DNA from: Prochlorococcus marinus XMU1408
Lineage (GTDB): Bacteria; Cyanobacteriota; Cyanobacteriia; PCC-6307; Cyanobiaceae
DNA length: 64,000 nt
Reading direction: 5' to 3'
NCBI RefSeq assembly: GCF_003208055.1
Contig: NZ_QJUE01000002.1
Location: 434,001-498,000, forward strand
The translations under genes were made by a program, and so were the position numbers. Of the stretch, positions 55,883 through 64,000 are shown piece after piece. How positions within the stretch are numbered: position 1 is the stretch's first letter; every line of letters starts with the position of its first letter. The notes under the pieces were generated by a model that ran no database searches, had not been told where the DNA came from, and was given only the letters and a program-made list of their open reading frames with translations.

Positions 55883-57046
55883 TTAACTACCACGTGAGTT
55901 TGAACTTCTTTCATTTTGTCTGATTAGTACTAGTGGTGTAAGTTGATCAGCATTGCCAGCTGGATTAGAAGTTAAGGCTCTTTTTATTATTTCAATATTA
56001 TCAAAATTATTTGTTGATAGAATTTTAACTTTGCCTAGATCATTCACATCTACAACAGCTACATTAACTTGTAATTCTTTTGAGGCTTTTAGGCAAAAAT
56101 CTTTAGCATCTTGAGGTCCTAAAACTATACTTTTATCATAGGGAGGTGTTGTACCAGTAATATCATCAATTAATCGTGCTTGCTCTCCCGCTAAACGATA
56201 GAACATCCCTTTAATTTTAAATGATTTACATATCCCTCCAACTAGCCATGAGATTATTACGCGTGTTGGACCAGAAATATTTATTAGTGTTTGCATCCCG
56301 CAAGCAGTTGCTAAACTACTTGTTGGATGAAATCCTTTGCACAGTAATTTTGCCACCAAACTTACCTTGATGTTTCTATAATCTATATACTTACCTTGCA
56401 TTATTGCTAGTGGTGATTCTCCAATGGTAAGAATGTCTGAGGATAAGCAATCTTTTGGCAAATATAATTTTAAAATATTAATAGGATCATCTAACTTTCC
56501 AAGAATGTGAGTTTTAATTGGCTGAACAAAATTATGGTTAGAGGTTTTATCAGAAATTATATTTGAAAAATTAGGTACAACGAACCCATCAAATCTTGTG
56601 AATTTACCAAATGGTCCATAATTACCCCATTGAATATCTAACCATAAACATTTCACCTTATCTAGGGCTGTATTTTTAGTCTGATATTCAACCTCAATAC
56701 TAACCAATGTGGATTTTTTGCTTTTTAAAATATATGCAGACCAATAATCATTTTGTTGTTCCACTTCATCAGGGTGAATTGGTTTGATTTTTGTATGAAT
56801 GCTTATTAATTCATCTTGGGAAATTCCTATTAATTTAGGTTTTACTTTGAAAAAAGGTATCATAACTTCCATTTCTTTATGAATATTTGATATTTCAACC
56901 AAAGTTGTATATTTAAGCTTTGATTCCGATGAATTTTTCTTAAATTCTTTGGGTTTTAGTCTTAATGGTGATTTAACCATTATATGATGATTAATTTCGA
57001 TCAAGAACAAAATACTTATTCCGAGTATAAGAAAGCTTAGTAACAT
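55883..57046 (-). CDS. F420-0:gamma-glutamyl ligase-like (CofE-type) protein
   Basis: An N-terminal membrane helix (about residues 2-18) precedes a CofE-type domain. Hallmarks in the C-terminal part are GESPLAIMQGKYID, HPTSSLATACGM, FYRLAGEQARLIDDITGT and NPAGNADQLTP. Family enzymes add glutamate to coenzyme F420. No other F420 gene is in this window and the cofactor is not expected in these cyanobacteria, so the real reaction may differ. Confidence 0.78.
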   Translation of the reverse strand: MLLSFLILGISILFLIEINHHIMVKSPLRLKPKEFKKNSSESKLKYTTLVEISNIHKEMEVMIPFFKVKPKLIGISQDELISIHTKIKPIHPDEVEQQNDYWSAYILKSKKSTLVSIEVEYQTKNTALDKVKCLWLDIQWGNYGPFGKFTRFDGFVVPNFSNIISDKTSNHNFVQPIKTHILGKLDDPINILKLYLPKDCLSSDILTIGESPLAIMQGKYIDYRNIKVSLVAKLLCKGFHPTSSLATACGMQTLINISGPTRVIISWLVGGICKSFKIKGMFYRLAGEQARLIDDITGTTPPYDKSIVLGPQDAKDFCLKASKELQVNVAVVDVNDLGKVKILSTNNFDNIEIIKRALTSNPAGNADQLTPLVLIRQNERSSNSRGS

Positions 57047-57103
57047 TTAGAGAAAGATTATTTGATAATTAAATTTTTAATTTTTAATCAGTTAGTATCA
57101 TTT

Positions 57104-57661
57104 TTAGCTACCTCTAGGTTTAGTGTAACCTTCTTTAGAAGGTTCACTATTGTACTCATTAAAGCTTTTAACTGTAAGATTAAAATCAGGCTTTTTAAGA
57201 CCAGTTCCTTTAGTTATTGCTTCATTAATATCATCAAAAGAAACCTGTCCCTCTTTGTCCAACAGGATATTTCCATTACCATCAAGAATTACTACTTGAG
57301 GGATTTTTCCGTGCCAATAGAATCCGGGATCCTTAAATGTTTTCTCGTCATTGTTGTCTAATTCATCAATTGAAAGTGGAATCAAATCGATTGATGAACT
57401 CCATAATAGTTTAATCCCTGAAACTACTGGGGCAAATTGTTTGCTAGTAGAACTATCATCTAGATAGAAAACTAAAACACTTGTTCTTTTATTTTTTAAT
57501 GATTCTGACAATGTGCTTGGTGGCGGTACTAATGAACCGTTCCCTGCATAGATTGGGAATATATTTCCATCATAACTATTAGTATCTCTAGCAGAGTAAA
57601 CTGGATTAATAGAGAAAATAAAAAGTATTAGTAATGACGATAATATTCGAAATAAGATCAA
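57104..57661 (-). CDS. Lumenal thioredoxin-fold protein without CxxC
   Basis: A signal peptide (about residues 1-23, ending VYS-A) precedes a thioredoxin-like domain: VLVFYLDDSSTSKQFAPVVSGI (about 62-83), PQVVILDGNGNILLDKEGQVSFDDI. The CxxC site is replaced by SSTS, so it is not a disulfide reductase. Related cyanobacterial proteins are annotated, as I recall, as thylakoid photosystem I accumulation factors. A lumenal assembly role is plausible. Confidence 0.75.
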   Translation of the reverse strand: MILFRILSSLLILFIFSINPVYSARDTNSYDGNIFPIYAGNGSLVPPPSTLSESLKNKRTSVLVFYLDDSSTSKQFAPVVSGIKLLWSSSIDLIPLSIDELDNNDEKTFKDPGFYWHGKIPQVVILDGNGNILLDKEGQVSFDDINEAITKGTGLKKPDFNLTVKSFNEYNSEPSKEGYTKPRGS

Positions 57662-57730
57662 AGTAAAATACTAAATTTGTTTAATTCTAAAGTCTTAATG
57701 CTAATCTTGCTATATTTATTAATAAATAAA

Positions 57731-59362
57731 TTATCCTTTAGATAGATTTTTTCCCATTCCCTGAGCAATACCTCTTCCTACTAATCCAATAGATCTTCCA
57801 ATAACTTTTGTAAGAATCAAAACTATTAAATCACCTAAGTATTGAATTATTGACTGTACTTGAGGGGCTAGTGCATCTCTTAATTCAATGATAAATGCTA
57901 TTTGTCTTTGGGCCCAATCTAATTTCCTTAATTCATCATCTCTAGGTTCAAGAATTATAATTTTTTCTACTGCATTATTATTAACAGTATAATATAATCT
58001 TTTACTCTCGTATAATCTAACTGGTTTTTTAAAAATATTTTGAATTTGATTCTTTGTATTTATTTGATTTCTCTTACGCTCTAATTCTCTCGTTGATATC
58101 AAGTCTTGATTTAAGAAGTATTTTCTTAACTGTGGCCATTCCGAGCATGATGATATTATCTCTTCACTAAGTAATTCTGCAGTCCTAAATATCCAATTAA
58201 GAATAAGCATTTCTAATTGAATAAAAGCTCTAGGGTCTTCTATTGATAAATATTGTCCATCTATTATGACAGGCTTATTATTTAATATAGGATCTAATAT
58301 TAAATCAATTGAAGGCAGCTCATCGTCAATTATTCCGAGATTTGAGTTATTTATTATGTAATCTGAAATAGTGACCTCAACACCATTTTTTTGTAGGCGA
58401 TGATAAGAATCTATAAAATTACGTAACGTATTAGCGCGTAATTCCGGTGTAATTGATTGTAAATCCTTCTCAAATCCTTCTTCTTGATCACTTTTTGAAT
58501 CGAGTTTGCTTATTAAAATTGAAAATTCATACAAAAGAGTTTTTAAAAGATTTATTCTTTTTATGTTGTTTAATGAGAAAAGAGCTGAAAGCTCATCAGT
58601 AGAATTAGTAAGACTATCTTGAATTCTTTCATTTACTCGGCTATAAATTACTTTCCATAACTCTTTCATTGATGAGTTTTTTATGGTTATATCAGTACTA
58701 TATTTTTTAATTATATTTGAATCTCCATTATTAGCATTCTTAACTGGAGAATCTATTAATACTTCTAGAGGTCCCCATAACCAGAGAATTAATCTTTTTG
58801 CTGTTAATAGTTCTCTTCTTCTACCTATTAAGATAAAAAGATAAAAAGTACTTACTGATTTCTTAGCTATGATATGTTCAATCGTATGTAAATCCTTATT
58901 TATTTGTGACAAACCACTGGTTAATAACCAATGCCCTAAACCATATGACTTATTAATTGAGTTGGTATTATAATTTGTTTCATTATTTATTTTAAATACT
59001 CTGCCACCACCTATTAAAGTATTAATTGCTTCTTTCAAAAGTTCGATTGTTGGATCTTGAATAACACCCTCACCACCAAAACTCATCAAATCTGCAGAAG
59101 ATAGTTTAATATTTTTAGGGATTACAATTAAAATAGGAGTTTGATTCCATCTTTCTTTTAATCTAAATATTTCTAATTTAATTGAGTTTGAGATTTCTAT
59201 ATCTTCAAGGCAAAATAGAATAAGTTTAGGTAAACCATTTATATCGTTTACATCCAGGATTATTTCTAAATTATTATCTTGAGATGTTAGCTGCAAAGCT
59301 AATGACTCACCCAATAGAGAAGGTGCTATCATTAAAATCTGTATAGGTCTCTCAGCGATCAA
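57731..59362 (-). CDS. DUF3685 protein with receiver-like N-terminus
   Basis: The 543-residue protein begins with a response-regulator-like alpha/beta domain (about residues 6-120), including IQILMIAPSLLGESLAL and a PILIVIPKN strand. The usual phospho-acceptor Asp context is not evident. The long helical remainder matches the cyanobacterial/plastid DUF3685 (Ycf55-like) family. The C-terminal region, with LIVLILTKVIGRSIGLVGRG, is hydrophobic. Its role is unknown. Confidence 0.78.
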   Translation of the reverse strand: MIAERPIQILMIAPSLLGESLALQLTSQDNNLEIILDVNDINGLPKLILFCLEDIEISNSIKLEIFRLKERWNQTPILIVIPKNIKLSSADLMSFGGEGVIQDPTIELLKEAINTLIGGGRVFKINNETNYNTNSINKSYGLGHWLLTSGLSQINKDLHTIEHIIAKKSVSTFYLFILIGRRRELLTAKRLILWLWGPLEVLIDSPVKNANNGDSNIIKKYSTDITIKNSSMKELWKVIYSRVNERIQDSLTNSTDELSALFSLNNIKRINLLKTLLYEFSILISKLDSKSDQEEGFEKDLQSITPELRANTLRNFIDSYHRLQKNGVEVTISDYIINNSNLGIIDDELPSIDLILDPILNNKPVIIDGQYLSIEDPRAFIQLEMLILNWIFRTAELLSEEIISSCSEWPQLRKYFLNQDLISTRELERKRNQINTKNQIQNIFKKPVRLYESKRLYYTVNNNAVEKIIILEPRDDELRKLDWAQRQIAFIIELRDALAPQVQSIIQYLGDLIVLILTKVIGRSIGLVGRGIAQGMGKNLSKG

Positions 59363-59462
59363 TTTAAATTCAAGTGGCTATCCTTTTTAAGATAACTTGA
59401 TTTATAAATACTTCCAGCCCTAATCAATAAATCCTCAATACCTATATTATTCCTTTGAAATG

Positions 59463-60236
59463 TTAGACAAAAAATTTATCTTTATCATCAAATGAATCTT
59501 GAATAATTAAATTTTTTAGTGTTATTAGCGCTTCTTTTAGCTCTATAGAACCATCATATAACGCTCTACCTACGATAATTCCTTCAATACCTTCATTCTC
59601 TATATTTGCTAAGGAAATTAAATCAGCTATTGAACCTATCCCCCCTGATGCAATTACGGGGTTAGTACTTATTTGAGCGATCTCTTTTAAGGCCTGGACA
59701 TTTGGGCCTTTTAGTGTTCCATCAGTTGAAATATCAGTAGATATTATTGCGGCTAATTCAAGATCATTGAGTTGTTTGGTTAATTCTAATGATGTTATTT
59801 TGCTTTGCTCTAACCAACCTCTAGTAGCTACCATTCCTTCTCTTGCATCAATCCCTACTGCAATTTTTCTTGGATATTCATTAGAAAGAACCTTAACTAA
59901 TTCAGGATTCTCAATTGCAATTGTTCCCAAAATAATTCTATCTATTCCAATTTCAAATAATTCTTTTGCACGACCTATGTTCCGAATACCTCCACCAAGT
60001 TGAATCGGAATTGAAATAGATTTCTTTATCTTTCTAATTATTTGATCATTTACAGCCTGTCCCGTCTTGGCACCATCAAGATCTACTAGATGCAATCTTT
60101 TTGCTCCTTGCTCTTCCCATACTTGAGCTTGTTTTACAGGATCACTATTGAACCTTGTAACCTCATTATAATTTCCTTGATTTAGTCGAACACACTTCCC
60201 ATTCAATAGATCTATTGCAGGTATGATTTCCATCAA
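59463..60236 (-). CDS. hisA: Phosphoribosylformimino-AICAR ribotide isomerase
   Basis: HisA carries out the fourth step of histidine synthesis, an Amadori rearrangement. The 257-residue half-barrel-repeat protein has EIIPAIDLLNGKCVRL (first catalytic Asp), LGGGIRN, and a second-half TDISTDGTLKGPN with the other Asp. SGGIGSIADL binds phosphate. It diverges from the CSP41-like gene. Confidence 0.95.
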   Translation of the reverse strand: MMEIIPAIDLLNGKCVRLNQGNYNEVTRFNSDPVKQAQVWEEQGAKRLHLVDLDGAKTGQAVNDQIIRKIKKSISIPIQLGGGIRNIGRAKELFEIGIDRIILGTIAIENPELVKVLSNEYPRKIAVGIDAREGMVATRGWLEQSKITSLELTKQLNDLELAAIISTDISTDGTLKGPNVQALKEIAQISTNPVIASGGIGSIADLISLANIENEGIEGIIVGRALYDGSIELKEALITLKNLIIQDSFDDKDKFFV

Positions 60237-60273
60237 AAAATTAATTATTACTATTCATCTAACATCATTTGTG

Positions 60274-60299
60274 AGGCTGCGGGAGCCTATCTGTAGGCT
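60274..60299. promoter_or_regulatory. Alternative hairpins between hisA and the CSP41-like gene
   Basis: AGGCT (60274-60278), AGCCT (60284-60288) and a second AGGCT (60295-60299) lie in a 90-base divergent gap. The middle AGCCT can pair with either neighbour through 5-base loops or a 6-base loop, so only one stem forms at a time. It is GC-rich for this AT-rich area. It may be part of the epimerase leader or a regulator site. Confidence 0.3.
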
Positions 60300-60326
60300 T
60301 TAATATATCTTTTTTAATAAAGGATC

Positions 60327-61244
60327 TTGAAAGTTCTTTTTTTTGGTGGAACAAGGTTTGTAGGAAAAGCTCTTGTCTCAAGATTGCTATCTAAAGGTCA
60401 TGAAATATTTGTTTTTACACGTGGAAATTTACCTGTACCAAATAATGTAACCCATCTAAAGGGAGACAGGTCAAGTGATGAAGACCTTAGAAAAATATCT
60501 GGTCATTCATTCGATCTTATTGTTGATAGTTGCGGACGGAAATTGGAAGACACCCAAAGACTTCTAGAATTTTCAGGCTTACCAAGTTATAGATTTATAT
60601 ATATAAGTTCCGCAGGAGTTTATAACAATACACAATTATTTCCTGTTGGAGAAGATTGTCCAATAGATCCAAAAAGTCGTCATATTGGTAAAGCAAAGAC
60701 AGAGGCTTGGTTGAAGGAAGAGGCTATTCCTTTCACTAGTTTCCGTCCCACATATATTTATGGACCAGGTAACTATAATCCTATTGAGAAATGGTTTTTT
60801 GACCGAATAATTAATCGCCGATTTATTCCTGTTCCACTTGACGGTCAAATTATTACACAATTAGGACATGTCTCTGATTTGGCTGAGGCGATTTCAAAAT
60901 CACTTGAAACAGACCAAGCAATCAATCAAATTTATAATTGTTCAGGAACCAGAGCAGTCACTTTTAGGGGTTTAATTGAAACAGCGATATTAGCTACTGG
61001 TAATAAAGTGTCTGATTTTAATTTACGTTCTTTTGATCCTTCAAAACTTGATCCTAAGGCTAGAAAGGTTTTTCCTTTAAGGTTATCTAATTTCTTTACT
61101 GACATTTCTAAAATACAAAAAGATTTATCTTGGGAACCGAAATTTGATTTGTTAAACGGTTTGATCGATAGCTATAAGAATGACTATATATTAGCTAATC
61201 ATGAACAACCTGATTTTACTTCTGATGAGTCTCTCTTTGATTGA
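60327..61244 (+). CDS. CSP41-like NAD-dependent epimerase/dehydratase
   Basis: The 305-residue extended-SDR protein has the nucleotide motif FFGGTRFVGKAL (about residues 5-16), and FIYISSAGVY with YGPGNY later. The catalytic YxxxK is not intact: the tyrosine-lysine position reads HIGKAKTEAW, with His in place of Tyr, as in CSP41-type proteins. Plastid CSP41 is an RNA-binding protein rather than an epimerase. The TTG start is at 60327. The 3' end overlaps pgsA by 29 bases. Confidence 0.83.
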   Translation: MKVLFFGGTRFVGKALVSRLLSKGHEIFVFTRGNLPVPNNVTHLKGDRSSDEDLRKISGHSFDLIVDSCGRKLEDTQRLLEFSGLPSYRFIYISSAGVYNNTQLFPVGEDCPIDPKSRHIGKAKTEAWLKEEAIPFTSFRPTYIYGPGNYNPIEKWFFDRIINRRFIPVPLDGQIITQLGHVSDLAEAISKSLETDQAINQIYNCSGTRAVTFRGLIETAILATGNKVSDFNLRSFDPSKLDPKARKVFPLRLSNFFTDISKIQKDLSWEPKFDLLNGLIDSYKNDYILANHEQPDFTSDESLFD

Positions 61245-61785
61245 ATAGATATTTTATAGCTGAGCTAAAAGTAAGAAATAAACTAATCCAGAATAATATA
61301 TATCCTATTTCATTGATAATATTAGTGATATAAAAACTTCCCCAATTTTCTGGCCAAAGTAAAAGAATTATACTTATAAATTGAAGTATGGTTTTAACTT
61401 TACCTTGAATTGTGGCGGGCATACCTGATTTTTTATCAGATCGCCAACTAGTTATTAAAAATTCTCTGGATAGTATTAACCAGACAGACCATAGTGGTAC
61501 TAAATTCTCATGGACCAACCAAATCATTGGACCAATAAGAAGAATCTTATCTGCTAAAGGATCTAATCTGGCGCCAATAATTGATTGATAATTATATTTA
61601 CGAGCAAAATATCCGTCAAGAAAATCAGTAAGAGCACCTATTAGGATTAGTAAAATAAAAATATCATTATTACCATTTACAAGAGCGAAAACAATAGGTA
61701 ATCCAAGAAATATTCTAGAAATTGTTAGCCCGTTAATAATTATTGGCCAATTAATTAATCTTTTTGTGTTAATAAATTTCTTCAT
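61216..61785 (-). CDS. pgsA: Phosphatidylglycerophosphate synthase
   Basis: PgsA makes phosphatidylglycerophosphate from CDP-diacylglycerol and glycerol-3-phosphate; phosphatidylglycerol is essential in thylakoids. The 189-residue membrane protein has the CDP-alcohol signature with D57, G58, A61, R62, G71, D75 and D79. Five to six hydrophobic helices fill the rest. The HAD phosphatase at 53283-53804 may do the next step. Confidence 0.93.
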   Translation of the reverse strand: MKKFINTKRLINWPIIINGLTISRIFLGLPIVFALVNGNNDIFILLILIGALTDFLDGYFARKYNYQSIIGARLDPLADKILLIGPMIWLVHENLVPLWSVWLILSREFLITSWRSDKKSGMPATIQGKVKTILQFISIILLLWPENWGSFYITNIINEIGYILFWISLFLTFSSAIKYLFNQRETHQK

Positions 61786-61882
61786 TTTATTTAAAATTCA
61801 ATGTAGTAATCTTACTTATGATTTCTAATTTTATAGAATAGTCAACACATTATATTATAATAAGTTCTCATTAATTAAATCC

Positions 61883-61963
61883 ATGACAACCTTTCTTATT
61901 TTTATGTTTTTCCTGTCTTTAGGAGTAATGGCATTTATTGTAAAGAAATTAGATCAAGAATAG
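61883..61963 (+). CDS. Candidate 26-residue single-helix membrane peptide
   Basis: An ATG frame in the gap between pgsA and the PPC-glutaredoxin gene encodes a hydrophobic helix (about residues 3-20) followed by KKLDQE. The size resembles small photosynthetic or cytochrome subunits, but it matches none I recognise. It lies 34 bases before the next gene's start. AT-rich DNA makes short hydrophobic frames common, so the case is modest. Confidence 0.35.
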   Translation: MTTFLIFMFFLSLGVMAFIVKKLDQE

Positions 61964-61997
61964 TTTAAAAGCTTTAATTACTATCCTACTATATATT

Positions 61998-62609
61998 ATG
62001 GAGCATTTTTTTTATAAGTTATCATCAGGAGCTGATGTATTCAATTCACTAATTGAATTACAGATAAAACATAATTCTTCATCTTTTCTAATAAGTGCTG
62101 TTGGTGATCTTTCAAAAGTTTCATTCAAATGCCCTTTAAATGAAAAGCCTGTAATACTTGAGAAAAAGCTTGAGATAATTACCTTAAGTGGTTATTTGAC
62201 ATCGTCAGATTCACATGTTCATATCAGTGTATCTGACGAAAATTGTGCTGTTTTCGGGGGACATCTTCTTTCTGGAACAACTGTTCTCAAATCGTTAGAT
62301 ATTTTACTGGGTGTAACTCCAAACCTTAGTAGGCAATCTATAAAGAACTTAAGTGATAATCCTGTATGCGTAGATATTTATGTTTTATCAGATTGCCCTT
62401 GGTGCAAAAGAGCTCTTAAACTTCTTGATTCATATAATATTGATTATAATTATAATTTAATTACTAATGATGATGAATTTAAAAAAATTAGCAATATAAC
62501 TTCTGTTAATACCTTCCCTCAGATATTTATAAATAATGAATTTATTGGCGGCTATTCAGAATTAGCTAAATTATCTACTCTTGGGAGTTTAAATAAACTT
62601 ATTAATTAG
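61998..62609 (+). CDS. PPC (DUF296) domain fused to glutaredoxin
   Basis: Residues about 1-105 match the PPC/DUF296 domain. The DSHVHISVSD stretch has His73 and His75, and FGGHLLSGTTV has Gly87-Gly88-His89. Residues about 122-203 are a glutaredoxin with CPWC (133-136), cis-Pro174 in TFPQIF and the GG glutathione contact at 184-185. PPC proteins bind DNA or act as small trimers; the glutaredoxin would use glutathione. Both modules look intact. No stop or start lies between them, so this is one gene. Confidence 0.83.
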   Translation: MEHFFYKLSSGADVFNSLIELQIKHNSSSFLISAVGDLSKVSFKCPLNEKPVILEKKLEIITLSGYLTSSDSHVHISVSDENCAVFGGHLLSGTTVLKSLDILLGVTPNLSRQSIKNLSDNPVCVDIYVLSDCPWCKRALKLLDSYNIDYNYNLITNDDEFKKISNITSVNTFPQIFINNEFIGGYSELAKLSTLGSLNKLIN

Positions 62610-62726
62610 CTTTAATATTTAACGGTCTAATATATATTTTAAATATTTGATGTTTTTTTATGCTCATATTTATGGATATATTATTTAGTTTTATTAGAGT
62701 CATTATTAATAAAATAATTATAATTT

Positions 62727-63614
62727 ATGGATAATCCTTTATCTATTAAACCTTTGAGCAAAGCTGATATTGATTTTGTTACTGAAATATCAAGAAAAGA
62801 GGGGTTTGCACCAGGAGTGGGTGATTTAGGAATTTATCAAAATACAGATAGTCAGGGACTTTGGGTTGGTTGGTTGAATGATACCCCTATTGGCTGTATT
62901 GCCGGTGTTAGATATAATGAAAACTATGGATTCCTTGGTTTGTTCTTAGTAATTGAGAAGTTTAGAGGTAGAGGATTTGGATTGCAGCTTTGGAAAAAAG
63001 CAATGGCTCATTTAAGTGATTTGCCTTGTGTTGGTTTGGAGGCCGCTCCTGAGAGAATTGCTGATTATTCAAAATGGGGTTTTACTGTTTCATCGAAAAC
63101 AACAAGATGGCAATGGTTGGGAAATGGAAAATTCCTTGATGAATGTTTAACGCAGGAGGATTTAAATAATTTTAGTTTTGTTGAGGATTCTTCAATACCT
63201 TCGACTGCTGTTGAAAAATTTGATGAAAAAAGAGAAGCTACTCCTAGACCTCATTTTCTTTCAAATTGGCTAAATCATCCAGCTGGAAAGGTAATAGCAG
63301 TTATCGATAAAGAAGGAATATGTCATGGCTTTGGTCGAATAAGACCATGTCTTTTGAAAACTGGTGATGGGTGGAGAATTGGCCCTTTAATGGCTGACTC
63401 TCCAAAGCTTTTAAAAATTTTATTGAAAAAATTAATTGATAGTCATCCAGGACTGATAATTATTGATACACCTGGATTAAATAATTCTGCCACTGAATTA
63501 TTTAAGGATCTTGGTTTTAAATCTGAATCAGAAACTTTTAGAATGTATAGAGGGTATCAACCACCTGTCTCTATGAATGATGTGTATGGATTAGCATGTC
63601 TAGAGTTGGGCTAA
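62727..63614 (+). CDS. GNAT-family N-acetyltransferase with second C-terminal domain
   Basis: The 295-residue protein starts with a GNAT domain (about residues 5-130). FLVIEKFRGRGFGLQLWKKAM holds the acetyl-CoA loop RGRGFG (about residues 76-81). A C-terminal half (about 155-290) resembles the second GNAT-like domain of YitH-type enzymes, with HGFGRIRPC and IGPLMADSPKLL. The acceptor is unknown. It stands alone after an AT-rich 117-base gap. Confidence 0.8.
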   Translation: MDNPLSIKPLSKADIDFVTEISRKEGFAPGVGDLGIYQNTDSQGLWVGWLNDTPIGCIAGVRYNENYGFLGLFLVIEKFRGRGFGLQLWKKAMAHLSDLPCVGLEAAPERIADYSKWGFTVSSKTTRWQWLGNGKFLDECLTQEDLNNFSFVEDSSIPSTAVEKFDEKREATPRPHFLSNWLNHPAGKVIAVIDKEGICHGFGRIRPCLLKTGDGWRIGPLMADSPKLLKILLKKLIDSHPGLIIIDTPGLNNSATELFKDLGFKSESETFRMYRGYQPPVSMNDVYGLACLELG

Positions 63615-63628
63615 ATATTTTCCTATTT

Positions 63629-63832
63629 TCATCTGTTGGAGTTTAATTTTTCTCTATGTATTTGTTTCTCTGAGTTTAATTGAGACTCTAATTGATCAAT
63701 AAGCCTAGTAACTAATGATTGGAACTCTGGTTGGCAACCTCTGAAGGCAGCTTTATGTCTTATTGATTCGTTTCGTGTCCTTAGATCAGTAAGCATTAGC
63801 TGCAACGCATCAATTTTAGCGTTGGTATTCAT
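63629..63832 (-). CDS. Small conserved helical protein (67 aa)
   Basis: The protein is soluble, charged and mostly helical. Residues about 4-25 form one helix with ALQLMLTDLRTRNESIRH and about 33-60 a second. I recognise no family. It lies 21 bases after the gene at the window edge, on the same strand, and could be cotranscribed with it. Confidence 0.65.
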   Translation of the reverse strand: MNTNAKIDALQLMLTDLRTRNESIRHKAAFRGCQPEFQSLVTRLIDQLESQLNSEKQIHREKLNSNR

Positions 63833-63853
63833 GATGAATTTAAGATTTGGTAT

Positions 63854-64000
63854 TTAAATTTTAAACGTCTTTATTGCCTTACTCATATTTGTTTTGGGAT
63901 TTTCTTCGCTACTAGTAATCTCGATTATTTTTTCTATTGAATCTTTTGTTTTTAAAGCCTCTATGCAGGCTTTTGCGACTAGTCTTCTAGGGATCGAGCC
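63854..64000 (-). CDS. C-terminal end of an NAD(P)-binding SDR-like protein (5' end outside window)
   Basis: The last 48 residues of a gene entering from the right edge read GSIPRRLVAKACIEALK, then IIEITSSEEN. This matches the end of NmrA/Ycf39-type atypical SDR proteins, where an SR-type segment is followed by the VA..C..AL helix and a FEI-like strand. Too little is visible for a firm function. Confidence 0.55.
   Translation of the reverse strand, partial: GSIPRRLVAKACIEALKTKDSIEKIIEITSSEENPKTNMSKAIKTFKI

Noticed and set aside
1-64000. tRNA or rRNA genes
   Set aside because: I looked through the intergenic gaps for T-loop-like and anticodon-stem patterns and found none; all larger gaps are too AT-rich or unstructured.

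Overview
The window looks like about 64 kb of core chromosome from a low-light-type marine picocyanobacterium, most likely Prochlorococcus. The organism call is inferred from gene content and base composition: AT-rich DNA, very short intergenic gaps, few Shine-Dalgarno sites, and genes such as chlP, pcyA, class II F/SBPase (glpX), phosphoribulokinase, class I aldolase, CcsA, a SipA/DUF3148 protein and several cyanobacteria-restricted DUF families (DUF309, DUF3685, DUF3727). A low-GC low-light clade is a guess from composition. I see no rRNA, tRNA, CRISPR array or intact transposon.

Layout. 1-6.2 kb: the end of a PLP decarboxylase gene, a small membrane ORF, then a mostly minus-strand block with a membrane GTPase, lspA-bioY (ATGA-coupled), a sipA-like gene and a tandem M16 protease pair, one with the zinc motif and one without. 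6.5-10.3 kb: pcyA followed by a DevBCA-type export ABC system and a small basic protein. 10.4-16.6 kb: a GT2 glycosyltransferase, rpsB-tsf with a structured leader, a cyanobacterial protein of unknown function and recG. 16.7-26.4 kb: a VanX-like dipeptidase, sulfite reductase with an odd N-terminal extension, glyS, chlP, a VanY-like carboxypeptidase, typA and DUF309. 26.5-31.1 kb: a GT-C membrane protein, lptB, an LptF/G permease and ccsA.

31.1-38.7 kb is a carbon-metabolism block: rpe and glpX diverge across a region holding an inverted repeat, followed by hemA, glgC, gnd and pgl. 38.7-44.9 kb: a CIA30 protein, ilvD, a divergent UPRT, a lumenal pentapeptide protein, a CobW-like GTPase with 12 Asp-His repeats, a small zinc-finger protein, and purS-purQ ending in a strong bidirectional hairpin. 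44.9-53.3 kb, minus strand: class I aldolase, a Gfo/Idh oxidoreductase, accD, prk, leuB, lpxD and proB. 53.3-59.4 kb: a HAD phosphatase without a standard start codon, DUF3727, ruvX, a GNAT-like protein, a CofE-like protein, a lumenal thioredoxin-fold protein and DUF3685. 59.4-64 kb: hisA, a CSP41-like epimerase, pgsA, a PPC-glutaredoxin fusion, a GNAT protein and the end of an SDR-like gene.

Together the genes serve the Calvin and pentose phosphate cycles, glycogen synthesis, tetrapyrrole and phytyl metabolism, lipid A/LPS and peptidoglycan turnover, and translation. I found no large undescribed system. The items most worth checking are the integrase-like extension in frame with sulfite reductase, the HAD gene with an apparent AUU start, the PPC-glutaredoxin fusion, the rpe/glpX inverted repeat, and the structured leaders of rpsB and purS.
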